DNA of 64,000 nt from an uncultured Massilia sp. (lineage in GTDB: Bacteria; Pseudomonadota; Gammaproteobacteria; Burkholderiales; Burkholderiaceae_D). Positions 35,268-45,469 of this stretch are shown here, one piece after another (position 1 is the first letter of the stretch; every line of letters begins with the position of its first letter). The position numbers and the translations under genes were made by a program. The notes below the pieces were generated by a model. It saw only the letters and a list, made by a program, of their open reading frames with translations, was not told the DNA's origin and ran no database searches. The DNA lies in assembly GCF_913773735.1 (NCBI RefSeq), contig NZ_CAJYEB010000037.1, positions 1-64,000 of the forward strand. Reading direction: 5' to 3'.

Positions 35268-36512
35268 CTAGCGCATGCCGGCGCTCAACTCCCGCACCCA
35301 GCCGAACGCGGCCAGTTCGATCTCGCGCACCTGCTTGACGGACAGGCCCAGCCTGCCCAGCGCATCGCCCAGCGCGCGGTTGCACTGGGCGCCTTCCAGT
35401 TCCTCGACCACGTCCAGCATGGCGCCGTAGTCGCCGGCGCGGTCCAGCAGCGCGGCGCGCACCTCGGGCGAGACGTCCACGCGCGCCAGGATGTCCCGCA
35501 TCGGCAGCGAGAACAGCGCATCCATCAGCGACATGATGCCGATCGTGAACGCCGTGCTGGCGCCGCCCACGTCGCCGGGACGCAGCGTCAGCGTCATCAG
35601 TTCCAGCAGGCGCCCGCGCGTCGTCGCCATCTGCAGCAGCGGGGAATTCGGTTCGATGTGGCCGTCCGGGCTGCCGTACAGCAGGATCTGCACCCAGCGC
35701 TGCAGCTGGCTGCGGCCGAGCTGCTCGAGCGCCTGCGGGATCGATTCGATTCGCGCCCCGCCCGCCCCCACCAGGTGGCTGTTCGCCAGGCGCAGCAGGT
35801 TCAGGCTGAGCAGCGCGTCGCGCTTGACGGCTTCCTCGATCGCCGCGGCGTCGGCATTCGCGCCGATCAGTTCGAGCAGGCGCAGCAGGCCCATCTCGGA
35901 CGGCGTGATCTTCTTGCCGGACAGGATCGCCGGCCGCGCGAAATAATATCCCTGGAAATATTCGAAGCCGAGGTCCATGCACAGCTCGAACTCCTCGACG
36001 GTCTCGACCTTTTCCGCCAGCATCTTCTGGCCGGGCCGGCGCAGCGTCGTCGCGAGTTCCGCGAGCCCCTCGCGGCTGACGCCCTTCAGGTCGACCTTGA
36101 TCACGTCGACCATGTCGATCAGCTTGCGTACCAGTTCCGAATGGCCGATGACGTCGTCGAGCGCGAACTTGAACCCGAGCTCCTTCAGTTCGGCGACGCG
36201 CGCCAGCACATCCGGGGTCGGGCGCACGGTTTCGAGGATTTCGAGGATCACCTTGTCGGGCGGCAGGAAGCGCACGAAATCGCTCTTGAGCACGACGTCG
36301 TCGACATTCACGAAGGCCAGTTGCTCGCCGACGACCTGGCGCATCCCCAGCTGGGACGCATGCGAGATCACGGCGGCCGTGGCGGCGGCATAATCGGTCA
36401 GCTGCGCATCCTCGTGGTCCGGCGCGGCGCGAAACAGCAACTCGAACGCCACCAGTTTCTGGTCGCGCCCGAGAATCGGCTGGCGCGCCAGGAAAAACTC
36501 GTCGGACGGCAT
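35268..36512 (-). CDS. EAL-HDOD signalling protein
   Basis: The 414-residue protein has an N-terminal EAL-type domain (about 1-205) and a C-terminal HDOD domain (about 205-405). The EAL motif itself is ELL (VAFELLFRA), but Asn (VNVDD), EILE, DD (FALDDVIGH), Lys (IKVDLKG) and the late Gln (FQGYYF) are present; the DDFGTG loop is altered. Members of this YuxH/CdgJ-like family often bind rather than degrade cyclic di-GMP and affect motility. The start at 36512 (MPSDEFFLARQP) is chosen over upstream in-frame ATGs at 36542 and 36602. Confidence 0.93.
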   Translation of the reverse strand: MPSDEFFLARQPILGRDQKLVAFELLFRAAPDHEDAQLTDYAAATAAVISHASQLGMRQVVGEQLAFVNVDDVVLKSDFVRFLPPDKVILEILETVRPTPDVLARVAELKELGFKFALDDVIGHSELVRKLIDMVDVIKVDLKGVSREGLAELATTLRRPGQKMLAEKVETVEEFELCMDLGFEYFQGYYFARPAILSGKKITPSEMGLLRLLELIGANADAAAIEEAVKRDALLSLNLLRLANSHLVGAGGARIESIPQALEQLGRSQLQRWVQILLYGSPDGHIEPNSPLLQMATTRGRLLELMTLTLRPGDVGGASTAFTIGIMSLMDALFSLPMRDILARVDVSPEVRAALLDRAGDYGAMLDVVEELEGAQCNRALGDALGRLGLSVKQVREIELAAFGWVRELSAGMR

Positions 36513-36672
36513 GGACGTGACTGCCGTTGCTACCGCATGCATGCAAGACTCCCGTGTGCACGGCGCGCCCCATGCACGCCGGGTCCGGACTGCACCGGAC
36601 ACCGGCCCGACTATACTACAGACCGACAGTCTTTACATTTCGACATCGTATCAAATCGTTTCAGGACCGTCC

Positions 36673-37944
36673 TCAGCCATTGCGCTTGGCCGGGCGGCGC
36701 GGCCCCTTGCCCGGACCCGCCGCGTCGCCGGCGCGCGCCGTTCCCGGCCGTGCCGACGGCACGCCGGCGCCGCGCGGCTGGCCGGGACGGCCCTCCGGGC
36801 GCGGGCGCGCCGGCGCGCTGCCCTGGTTGCCCTGGCCATCCGCCGGACGCGGACCGGCGCGCCGAGCGGGAGCGGCGCCGGACTCGCCGTCGCCCCGGGT
36901 ACCGGCGCGCTCGGGGCGCGCGGCGTCGCCGAACGGCTGGCCCGGCAGGCGCAGGCTGCCCTTGCCCGACAGCGGGCTGGCGCGGCGCGCGTTGCCGACC
37001 GGCTGGCGCCCGGCCCCGGCGCGCTCGGCGGCCCCGATGCCGGGCTTCGGCACGGTACCGCTGAGCTGGGTGCCGCGCTCGATGCGGAAGGTGGCGCCGG
37101 CATCCTGGCCCAGCACCTTGGTCAGGTAGGGCATCACCTCGCGCAGCGTCGCTTCCAGCGTGTACGGCGGATTCAGGATGAACATGCCGCTGCTGTGCAG
37201 GCCGTTGCCATCCGGACGCGGACCGGCGACCGACAGCGTCACGTGCAGCCATTCCTTGGCCGGCAGGCGCTTCAGGCGGTCGGCGAATTCGCGCGACTCC
37301 ATGCGCTGCAGCACCGGATACCAGACCGCATAGGTGCCGGACGGGAAGCGCTTGAGCGCCTCGTCCAGCGCATCGCGCACGTGCTTGTAGTCGAGCTTGA
37401 CCTCGTAGGGCGGATCGATCAGCACCAGCGCGCGGCGCGACGGCGGCGGCAGCAAGGCCTTCAGGCCCACGAAGCCGTCGGCATAATCGACGATCACGCG
37501 CTTGCCGCGCGCGCGCTCGCCCTGCTCGGCCTTGTGCGCTTCCAGCTTGGCGACGTTCTGGACCAGGATCCGGGCATCCGCCGGATGCAGTTCGAACAGG
37601 CGCAGGCGGTCCTGCGGACGCGCCGCCTCGTCCGCCACCCACGGCGAACCGGGATAGTAGCGCAGCTTGCCGCTCGGATTCAGGGTACGCACCAGCTTGA
37701 CGTAGTCGGCCAGCGCGGGTGGCAGGTCGTCGCGCTCCCACAGGCGCGCGATGCCGTCGACCGACTCGCCGCTCTTGACGGCCTGGGCACTGTCGAGCGC
37801 GTACACGCCGGCACCGGAATGGGTGTCGATATAGGTGTACGCCGCCTCCTTCTGGTTCATGTATTGGTGCAACTGGACCTGAACGAAGTGCTTCAGGACG
37901 TCGGCGTGGTTACCCGCGTGGTAGGCGTGGCGGTAGCTGAACAT
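36673..37944 (-). CDS. rlmJ: 23S rRNA (adenine2030-N6)-methyltransferase with long basic tail
   Basis: Residues 1-290 match RlmJ: MFSYRHAYHAGNHADVLKH at the start, THSGAGVYAL (SAM loop), and the catalytic LIDPPYEVKLDY (NPPY-type motif). E. coli RlmJ is 280 residues; this one has 423. The extra 130 residues after GTQLSGTVPKPG are rich in Gly, Arg, Pro and Ala (PARPRPEGRPGQPRGAGVPS) and look disordered, perhaps an RNA-binding tail. Confidence 0.94.
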   Translation of the reverse strand: MFSYRHAYHAGNHADVLKHFVQVQLHQYMNQKEAAYTYIDTHSGAGVYALDSAQAVKSGESVDGIARLWERDDLPPALADYVKLVRTLNPSGKLRYYPGSPWVADEAARPQDRLRLFELHPADARILVQNVAKLEAHKAEQGERARGKRVIVDYADGFVGLKALLPPPSRRALVLIDPPYEVKLDYKHVRDALDEALKRFPSGTYAVWYPVLQRMESREFADRLKRLPAKEWLHVTLSVAGPRPDGNGLHSSGMFILNPPYTLEATLREVMPYLTKVLGQDAGATFRIERGTQLSGTVPKPGIGAAERAGAGRQPVGNARRASPLSGKGSLRLPGQPFGDAARPERAGTRGDGESGAAPARRAGPRPADGQGNQGSAPARPRPEGRPGQPRGAGVPSARPGTARAGDAAGPGKGPRRPAKRNG

Positions 37945-38041
37945 AATGGAATTCCAGGTAGAGATTGCCTGCCGTGCGCCTGCGGACGGGCGCGGACGGC
38001 GAAACCGCCATTATCCCTCAGATGGCCCATCGGCCGGAACA

Positions 38042-38077
38042 ATAAAAAAAGCCGCAGCGGCTTGCGCGCGCTGCGGC
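38042..38077 (-). terminator. Rho-independent terminator of aceA
   Basis: GCCGCAGCG and CGCTGCGGC form a 9-bp stem (38051-38077) followed on the minus strand by TTTTTTTATT. It lies 37 nt past the aceA stop. Confidence 0.85.
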
Positions 38078-38114
38078 CCGGCGCCTTGCGGCGCCCTGGA
38101 GGAAACGAAGACGC

Positions 38115-39413
<1,299 letters not shown>

Positions 39414-39855
39414 GGTGTTCTCCCGATTGAAAAAAAGTAGGTTGGAAAGCGTGCGGCGTTGACATCATGATAGGCCTGTTCGTGCACGGCACAACCACTC
39501 TTATATAAGACACAGGAGCATTTTTATAGCCATTGAAATCAATGACTTAATTTATTAATTCCATGATGTGAAAGAATATTTCTCAGAATGGGACGCAGGA
39601 CGGCGCGCACGGCCGAGCGCTTTTCATATACTGAGAACATCTTTTCGCATGATGAAAAATCGACGCCGCACCGCAACGCGTGGCCGCCCGAGCGGGAAAC
39701 CGGACGACACAGACTGTTACGCTCGCTGGGTTAGCCAGCTAACAGAGTTGCCCGCGCGTCAAGCATAGTCTTGCGCCCATGACTCATCCGTATCCGGCCC
39801 GCTCGCAGGACGCGAGGGGCCGGTCCCGCCCACGCCGTGGACAAGGAGAAAACCC
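39414..39855. other. 442-bp regulatory region between aceA and the PEP-CTERM gene
   Basis: The part at 39490-39640 is unusually AT-rich for this genome (TTTTTATAGCC, TTAATTTATTAATTCC), and must carry the divergent promoters. A short inverted repeat, GTTAGC CA GCTAAC, lies at 39730-39743. The ribosome site AAGGAG at 39843-39848 serves the gene at 39856. I could not fix a -35/-10 pair. Confidence 0.5.
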
Positions 39856-40281
39856 ATGAGCCTGCTCTTGCGCGCAGCCCTGCTGTGCTTCCTGCTGGCG
39901 TCCTTCGCCATCGCGGCGCGCGCCGCGCCGTTCGACGACCCCCTGCTGCGTAACGCCGCGGCCACCGGGCAACCCGTCGACCTCACGCTGTCCAGCGGCG
40001 AGCTGCCGGCCGACGACGCCGACCTCCTGTCCGCCACGCTCGGCATCGGCGCGGCCGACGTCGGACCGCTCCCGGCGGGCGTCCCGTCGACGACGCCCGA
40101 CGGCGGCGCACCGCCAGCGCCGCTGCGCGCCGGCATCGGCTCGGTGCCGGAACCGCAAGCCAGCCTCCTGCTGGGCGCCGGCCTCCTGCTGCTCGGCGCG
40201 GCGGGACGCCGCGCCGGCCGGAACATTCAAAAAAAATGCACGATGCCCAGTTGCAGCCCGCGCGCGTCGGCGCCAGGGTAG
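39856..40281 (+). CDS. small PEP-CTERM-sorted exported protein
   Basis: The 141-residue protein has a signal peptide (MSLLLRAALLCFLLASFAIA, cleaved near ARA) and a low-complexity acidic/Pro-rich middle. Near the C-terminus comes SVPEPQASLLLGAGLLLLGA followed by AGRR, the three-part PEP-CTERM sorting signal (PEP, membrane helix, basic cluster). Such proteins are processed by exosortase, normally encoded elsewhere in the genome. The frame runs about 20 residues beyond the basic cluster and overlaps the 3' end of the convergent porin gene by 55 nt. ATG is preceded by AAGGAG. Confidence 0.78.
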   Translation: MSLLLRAALLCFLLASFAIAARAAPFDDPLLRNAAATGQPVDLTLSSGELPADDADLLSATLGIGAADVGPLPAGVPSTTPDGGAPPAPLRAGIGSVPEPQASLLLGAGLLLLGAAGRRAGRNIQKKCTMPSCSPRASAPG

Positions 40282-41297
40282 GCCAGCGGCAGGCCGGCGA
40301 CCGCCGCGCCGTTGAGGGTGTAGTTGCCGACGTTGCGGTTGTCCAGCCAGGACAGCGTCGCGTACAGTTGGGTACGCTTGGAAAGCTGGTGCACCAGGAT
40401 GGTTCCCAGCTGGGCCGCGTCGCTGCGGCGGCTGCCGTTGTCCTTCAGCCAGGAATACCCGGCGCCGACGCTCGTGGCGGCAGTCAGGAAATAGCGTGCG
40501 GACAGCGATACGACGTCCTTGTCGACCTGCGCCGCCACCGCCTTGGCCCGGTGGTAGACCGCATAGGCGGTCACCTTGCCGAACTCGTAGCTGCCGCCCG
40601 CGTACCAGGCCTTCTGCGTGTCCGTGTCCAGCGCGTTGCGCACGGCCTGGTGCACCAGCGCCAGGTGCAGCTTGTCGCGATCGTAGTTGACGGCGCCCGA
40701 ATAGCTGCCGTTGGCCGACCTGGCGCCGCCGCTGGTGCCGAAGCCGTAGTACAGCTGGAAACGCAGCGGACCGAACGCCGGCGAAAAATACGAGACGGTC
40801 TTGTCGGTGCGCACCGTGTAGGTCGAGAAGTTGTTCAGTCCCGACCCCATCGACGCGCCGACGAAGGCATCGAGCCGGCCTTCGTTCAGGAACATCAGGG
40901 CATTCTGGCGGCCGATGCGCAACTGGCCCGCGGCGCCGCCGATGCCGACCCAGGACTGGCGCGAGAACATGCGCGCCGGGTCGGCGGACGCGCCGGTATC
41001 GGACTTGAAGCCCTGTTCCAGCACGAACTCGACGCGCAGGCCGCCGCCGAGGTCTTCGCTGCCCTTGATGCCCCAGCGGGTACCGTACAGGCCGCTGGAA
41101 TCGATGGCGGTGGCGACGCTCCTGCCGGTGTGGGTGGCCTGGAGGAAGGTGTCGATGACGCCGAATACCTGGACCGACTCCTGCGCGGACGCGGCGGATG
41201 CGGCGGATGCGGTGCAGGCGATGCACGCGGCGGATGCGATGGATGCGATGGTTGCGGCGCGCGGCAGCGGGCCGCCTGCACCGGGATACTGGACCAT
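40227..41297 (-). CDS. Gram-negative trimeric porin
   Basis: The 356-residue protein has a long Ala/Ser/Ile-rich signal peptide and then QESVQVFGVIDTFLQAT, the first strand of beta-proteobacterial OmpC-type porins. It contains RWGIKGSEDLGGGL, the QSWVGIGGAAGQLRIGRQN strand-turn, and ends in HFF with the terminal Phe needed for outer-membrane assembly. As last gene of the catabolic cluster it may admit its substrate. The signal-peptide coding part contains short tandem repeats. Confidence 0.93.
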   Translation of the reverse strand: MVQYPGAGGPLPRAATIASIASAACIACTASAASAASAQESVQVFGVIDTFLQATHTGRSVATAIDSSGLYGTRWGIKGSEDLGGGLRVEFVLEQGFKSDTGASADPARMFSRQSWVGIGGAAGQLRIGRQNALMFLNEGRLDAFVGASMGSGLNNFSTYTVRTDKTVSYFSPAFGPLRFQLYYGFGTSGGARSANGSYSGAVNYDRDKLHLALVHQAVRNALDTDTQKAWYAGGSYEFGKVTAYAVYHRAKAVAAQVDKDVVSLSARYFLTAATSVGAGYSWLKDNGSRRSDAAQLGTILVHQLSKRTQLYATLSWLDNRNVGNYTLNGAAVAGLPLAYPGADARGLQLGIVHFF

Positions 41298-41421
41298 GGT
41301 GTCTCCGTTGGATGTGGTTCGTCGCGGGCGCGACGGGGCCCGCGCCGCACGGCGGCGCCGTGCGGTCGATCGGAATGGGACGGCGGTACGGGGCCGCGCC
41401 GCCGGCGGGCGGCCCCGGGAA

Positions 41422-42765
41422 TCAGGTGCGGCGCACGGCCGCGGCGGCGGCGGCGGGCCGCGGGCCGCGCAGCCTGGGCATCGCGAGCGCCGCCAGCATG
41501 CCGAGCACGATCACGCCGGCCAGCACGACGAGCCCGAGGTCGAGGCGCTGGGTCGCCTGCTTGACCGCGCCCAGCATCCAGGGCGCGGCATAGCCGCCCA
41601 GGTTGCCGACGGTGGCCATCAGGGCGATGCCGGCCGCGGCGGCCGGTCCGACGAAGAACAGCGAGGGCAGCGTCCACATCACGGCGAACGAGGCGAGGAT
41701 CCCGCCCGTCGCCAGCGACAGGCCCAGCAGCGAGAGCAGGATATTGCCCGAGAACGTGGCGCTCAGCACCAGGCCGCCGGCGCCGGCCAGCGCGGACAGG
41801 ATCATGTGCCACTTGCGCTCGCCGCTGCGGTCCGAGCGCTTGCCGACCAGGATCATCGCCACGGCGCCGAGGCCGAACGGGATCGCCGTGATCAGGCCGT
41901 TCACGGCCAGGCTCTTCACGCCCAGGTCCTTGACGATCTGCGGCAGCCAGAACGTGACCCCGTACAGGCCGGCCAGCAGCGTGAAGTTGGCGAAGGCGAG
42001 CAGCCAGGCATTCGGGTCCTTCATCACGTGGCCGAACTTGTGCCCGGCGCCGCCGGCCTGCTGCGTCCTGGCCTCCTGGGCCAGCTCGTCCACCACCACG
42101 CGTTTCTCGTCCGCGTCCAGCCAGGTCGCCGTGGCGGGGCCATTGTCCAGGTAGAAGAAGCAGACGATGCCCAGCAGCACCGCCGGCAGGCCTTCGACGA
42201 TGAACATCCACTGCCAGCCCGCCAGCGCCAGGTGGCCGGCGAAGGTGCTCATGATCCAGCCCGACAGCGGCGCCCCGATGACCACCGCCACCGGCATGCC
42301 GAGGAAGAACAGCGCGCTGACCTGCGAGCGCAGCCGGGCCGGGAACCAATAGGTCAGGTAGAGGATGATGCCTGGATAGAAGCCGGCTTCCGCCACCCCG
42401 AGCAGGAACCGGAACAGGTAGAACATGCCGGGCGAGGACACGCAGGCCATCGCCATCGAGATCGCGCCCCAGACGACCAGGATGCGCGCGATCCAGAAGC
42501 GCGCGCCGAAGCGCTGCAGCAGCAGGTTGCTGGGGATCTCGAACATGCAGTAGCCGAAGAAGAAGATGCCGGCGCCCAGGCCGTAGGCGGCGTCGCTCAG
42601 GCCGATGTCGGCGGCCATCTGCAGCTTGGCGAAGCCGACGTTGACGCGGTCGAGGAAGGAAATGACGTACAGCAGGATCAGGAACGGCAGCAGGCGCAGC
42701 GCGATCTTGTTGTAGCAGCGCGCCTCGCGGGGAGCCGCGAAGCTGGTCTGGTCAAGCAGGTGCAT
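41422..42765 (-). CDS. MFS transporter (anion:cation symporter type)
   Basis: The 447-residue protein has twelve hydrophobic segments and the family start RLLPFLILLYVISFLDRVNV, followed by GFAKLQMAADIGLS, typical of the ACS family that imports sugar acids, tartrate, phthalate or other organic acids. It lies between the BKACE gene and the porin, so it is the likely inner-membrane importer for the cluster's substrate. Confidence 0.93.
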   Translation of the reverse strand: MHLLDQTSFAAPREARCYNKIALRLLPFLILLYVISFLDRVNVGFAKLQMAADIGLSDAAYGLGAGIFFFGYCMFEIPSNLLLQRFGARFWIARILVVWGAISMAMACVSSPGMFYLFRFLLGVAEAGFYPGIILYLTYWFPARLRSQVSALFFLGMPVAVVIGAPLSGWIMSTFAGHLALAGWQWMFIVEGLPAVLLGIVCFFYLDNGPATATWLDADEKRVVVDELAQEARTQQAGGAGHKFGHVMKDPNAWLLAFANFTLLAGLYGVTFWLPQIVKDLGVKSLAVNGLITAIPFGLGAVAMILVGKRSDRSGERKWHMILSALAGAGGLVLSATFSGNILLSLLGLSLATGGILASFAVMWTLPSLFFVGPAAAAGIALMATVGNLGGYAAPWMLGAVKQATQRLDLGLVVLAGVIVLGMLAALAMPRLRGPRPAAAAAAVRRT

Positions 42766-42864
42766 GGTGTGTCTCCGTGTGGATTGCCCGTCCGGCCTGC
42801 GGCCGCGGGCGTTCTTGTTTTTTCTCGTGCCTGCGTGGCGCCGGGTCGGCGCCGGCGCGGTACG

Positions 42865-43788
42865 TCAGAAGCCGACGGCGGCGCCGCCCTTTAGGCCGAG
42901 CATGGCGCGCGCCTCGTCCGGCGTCGCCACCTCGAGCGACAGGCCCTCGAGGATGGCGCGGATGCGCGCGACCTGCACCGCGCTGCTGGCGGCCAGCCGG
43001 CCCGGCCCGTCCCACAGCGAATCCTCGAGGCCGACGCGCACGTTGCCGCCCATCGCGGCCGCCATCGTGGCGACCGGCATCTGGTGACGCCCGGCGCCGA
43101 GCACCGACCAGACGTAGTCGTCGCCGAACAGGCGGTCGGCCGTGCGGCGCATGTGCATCACGTCCTCGGGATGGGCGCCGATGCCGCCGCGCAGCCCGAA
43201 CACGGACTGGATCAGCAGCGGGCCGCGCAGCAGGCCGCGGTCCATGAAGTGCGCGGCCGTGTACAGGTGGCCGATGTCGTAGCACTCGATCTCGAAGCGG
43301 GTGCCGTTGGCGCCGCAGGACGCGAGGATGGTCGCGATGTCGCGGAAGGTGTTCCGGAAGATCAGGTCGTCGCTGTTTTCCAGGTAGGGCCGTTCCCAGT
43401 CGTGGCGGAACGCCTTGAAGCGGTTCAGCATCTCGTACAGGCCGAAGTTCATGGTGCCCATGTTCAGCGACGCCACTTCCGGCGCCAGCTGCAGCGCCGG
43501 CTGCAGGCGCTCCTGCAGCGCCATGGTCGGCGAGCCGCCCGTCGTCAGGTTCAGCACGACCGCGGACGCGGCCCGGATCGGCGCGAGGATCTCGCGGTAC
43601 AGGCCCACGTCCTGGCTCGGGCGGCCGGTGCGCGGGTCGCGCGCGTGCAGGTGCACGATGGCCGCGCCGGCGGCGGCCGCGTCGATCGCCGCCCGGGCGA
43701 TTTCCTGCGGCGTGACCGGCAGGTGGGGCGACATCGACGGCGTGTGGATGGCACCGGTGACGGCGCAGGTAATGATCGTTTTCTTCAT
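42865..43788 (-). CDS. BKACE-family (DUF849) beta-keto acid cleavage enzyme
   Basis: The 307-residue TIM-barrel protein begins KKTIITCAVTGAIHTPSMSP, has the zinc-site VHLHARDP and NLTTGGSP motifs, and VGLEDSLWDG near the C-terminus. Enzymes of this family cleave a beta-keto acid with acetyl-CoA to acetoacetate (or similar) and a CoA ester. The substrate here is unknown; it should be a product of the pathway encoded upstream. Confidence 0.94.
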   Translation of the reverse strand: MKKTIITCAVTGAIHTPSMSPHLPVTPQEIARAAIDAAAAGAAIVHLHARDPRTGRPSQDVGLYREILAPIRAASAVVLNLTTGGSPTMALQERLQPALQLAPEVASLNMGTMNFGLYEMLNRFKAFRHDWERPYLENSDDLIFRNTFRDIATILASCGANGTRFEIECYDIGHLYTAAHFMDRGLLRGPLLIQSVFGLRGGIGAHPEDVMHMRRTADRLFGDDYVWSVLGAGRHQMPVATMAAAMGGNVRVGLEDSLWDGPGRLAASSAVQVARIRAILEGLSLEVATPDEARAMLGLKGGAAVGF

Positions 43789-43839
43789 CTCGTCCCTATC
43801 TCCTCGGGAGCATCGGGCAACCCGCCTGCGCCGCTCCCG

Positions 43840-44664
43840 CTAGCGCGCCATGTAGCCCAGGCTGCTCGAAATCGTGCGGGCCGCACGGGTGAGTTGCTGC
43901 AATAAGTCTTCCGGCGGCGGCTCCGGCAGGAACTGCACCGAATCCACCACCGCCAGCGTGCCGATCAGCACGCCGGCGGCGTCGAACAACGGCGCCGCCA
44001 CGGCGTTCAGTCCCGTCACCGCCTGGTTCGGCGCGCTGGCCCAGCCCTGGCGCCGGACCTGCAGCAGCTCTTCCTTGAGCTGGCCGGGGTCGACGATGGT
44101 CTGCGGCGAATGCGCCTTCAGCGGACCGGCCAGCAGGCGCGCCAGCACGTCGGGGGGGCCGTACGCCAGCGACACCTTGCCCTGGGCGCTGGCGTGGAAC
44201 CCCATCAGCGAGCCGGGGCGCACCGTGATCTCGATCTGCGACTGCCCCTGCACCACCGACAGCACGCGCACGCCCTCGGCTTCCGCATGGCACAGCACGA
44301 CCGAGCTGCCGACCTTGTCGCGCAGGGCCCGCATGGTGACCGCGGACACCTGCACCAGGTCGAAGTTCTGCATCACCGCGTTGCCGAGCGCGACCAGGCG
44401 CGTCCCGACCTTGTAGCGGCCCGCGTCGTCCTGCACGATGTAGCCTTGCAGCAGCAGCGTGCGCAGGTGGCGGAAGATGCGGCTCTTGGTCGTGCCGAAG
44501 GCGTTGGCCAGTTCGGTCACGCCGATCGCCTCGCTCTGGCGCGCCATGAATTCGAGGATGTTCAGCGCGAACACCACCGCCTGCACCCCGCCCGCCGCCG
44601 TCTCCGCAACCGCCGCCGTGCCGTCGCCGGCGCCCACGTCGTTCTCCTTGCTGTCGTTCGTCAT
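43840..44664 (-). CDS. IclR-family transcriptional regulator
   Basis: The 274-residue protein has an N-terminal winged helix (AIGVTELANAFGTTKSRIFR) after a polar leader, then the IclR effector-binding domain (YKVGTRLVALGNAV; NQAVTGLNAVAAPLFDAAG). It lies inside the catabolic cluster, 51 nt upstream of the BKACE gene, and is likely to control it in response to the substrate. Confidence 0.95.
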   Translation of the reverse strand: MTNDSKENDVGAGDGTAAVAETAAGGVQAVVFALNILEFMARQSEAIGVTELANAFGTTKSRIFRHLRTLLLQGYIVQDDAGRYKVGTRLVALGNAVMQNFDLVQVSAVTMRALRDKVGSSVVLCHAEAEGVRVLSVVQGQSQIEITVRPGSLMGFHASAQGKVSLAYGPPDVLARLLAGPLKAHSPQTIVDPGQLKEELLQVRRQGWASAPNQAVTGLNAVAAPLFDAAGVLIGTLAVVDSVQFLPEPPPEDLLQQLTRAARTISSSLGYMAR

Positions 44665-44731
44665 TTGCTGTGCCCGGAAAAGTGAAAGGTCGCCAGTATA
44701 CGTGCTGCGGCGCCCCTCGCCTCCTCCGCGT

Positions 44732-45469
44732 TCAGCGCGCCAGCGTCCACTGCGCCGTGTCGCCCTGCACCGCCAGTTGCGCCCGGCGCAGGCGCGCGCC
44801 GGCGTCCGGCTGCGGCGCGGCGGCGGCCTGCGCCGCGAGCGCGGTCACGCGCGCGCGCCAGGCCGCCAGCATGCGCGCGCGTTCCTCGTCGTCGACGCGT
44901 GGCGCCGCGTAGGCGACGAACGGCGCCTCCACCTCCAGGCCCAGGTATTCCAGCATGCAGCGGCGCACGCCGTGCAGCACCTGCTCGATGTCGCCGTAGC
45001 TGCCATCGCGCGTGAAGCGCTGCGCCGTGCCGCCGGTGGCGATGCCCAGCAGGGCGCGCCGTCCGCGCAGAAAGCCGCTGTCGTAGCGCTTGCCGTCGGC
45101 GTAGGCGAAACCGTAGGCCAGCACGCGGTCGAACCAGCCCTTGAGGATCGCCGGCATGCCGCCCCACCACAGCGGAAAGACGAACAGCAGCAGGTCGGCG
45201 GCGGCCACCCGCGCCTGTTCGCGCCGCAGGTCGTCGGCATAGCCGTCGTGGCGGCTGGCGTGCTCCTGCTCGGTCTGGTAATGGAATCGCGCCGGATCGG
45301 CCACGCTGCGAAAGTCGTGCCGTCCCGCGACCGGATCGAAACCCTCCGCGTACAGGTCGGACACCTGCACGCGGTGGCCGGCCTCCTCCAGCGCCGCGCG
45401 CGCGCGCGCCGTCATCGCCGCGACGAAGGACGTCGGCTCCGGATGCGCGTGGACGATCAGGACGTTCAT
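44732..45469 (-). CDS. NAD(P)H:quinone oxidoreductase, flavodoxin-fold
   Basis: The 245-residue protein begins MNVLIVHAHPEPTSFVAAMT, the FMN/FAD-binding start of the NQO1/MdaB family, with the central FVFPLWWGGMPAILKGWFDR. It performs two-electron reductions of quinones. ATG 45469 overlaps the upstream gene's stop as ATGA. The last 30 residues are an Ala-rich extension. Confidence 0.93.
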   Translation of the reverse strand: MNVLIVHAHPEPTSFVAAMTARARAALEEAGHRVQVSDLYAEGFDPVAGRHDFRSVADPARFHYQTEQEHASRHDGYADDLRREQARVAAADLLLFVFPLWWGGMPAILKGWFDRVLAYGFAYADGKRYDSGFLRGRRALLGIATGGTAQRFTRDGSYGDIEQVLHGVRRCMLEYLGLEVEAPFVAYAAPRVDDEERARMLAAWRARVTALAAQAAAAPQPDAGARLRRAQLAVQGDTAQWTLAR

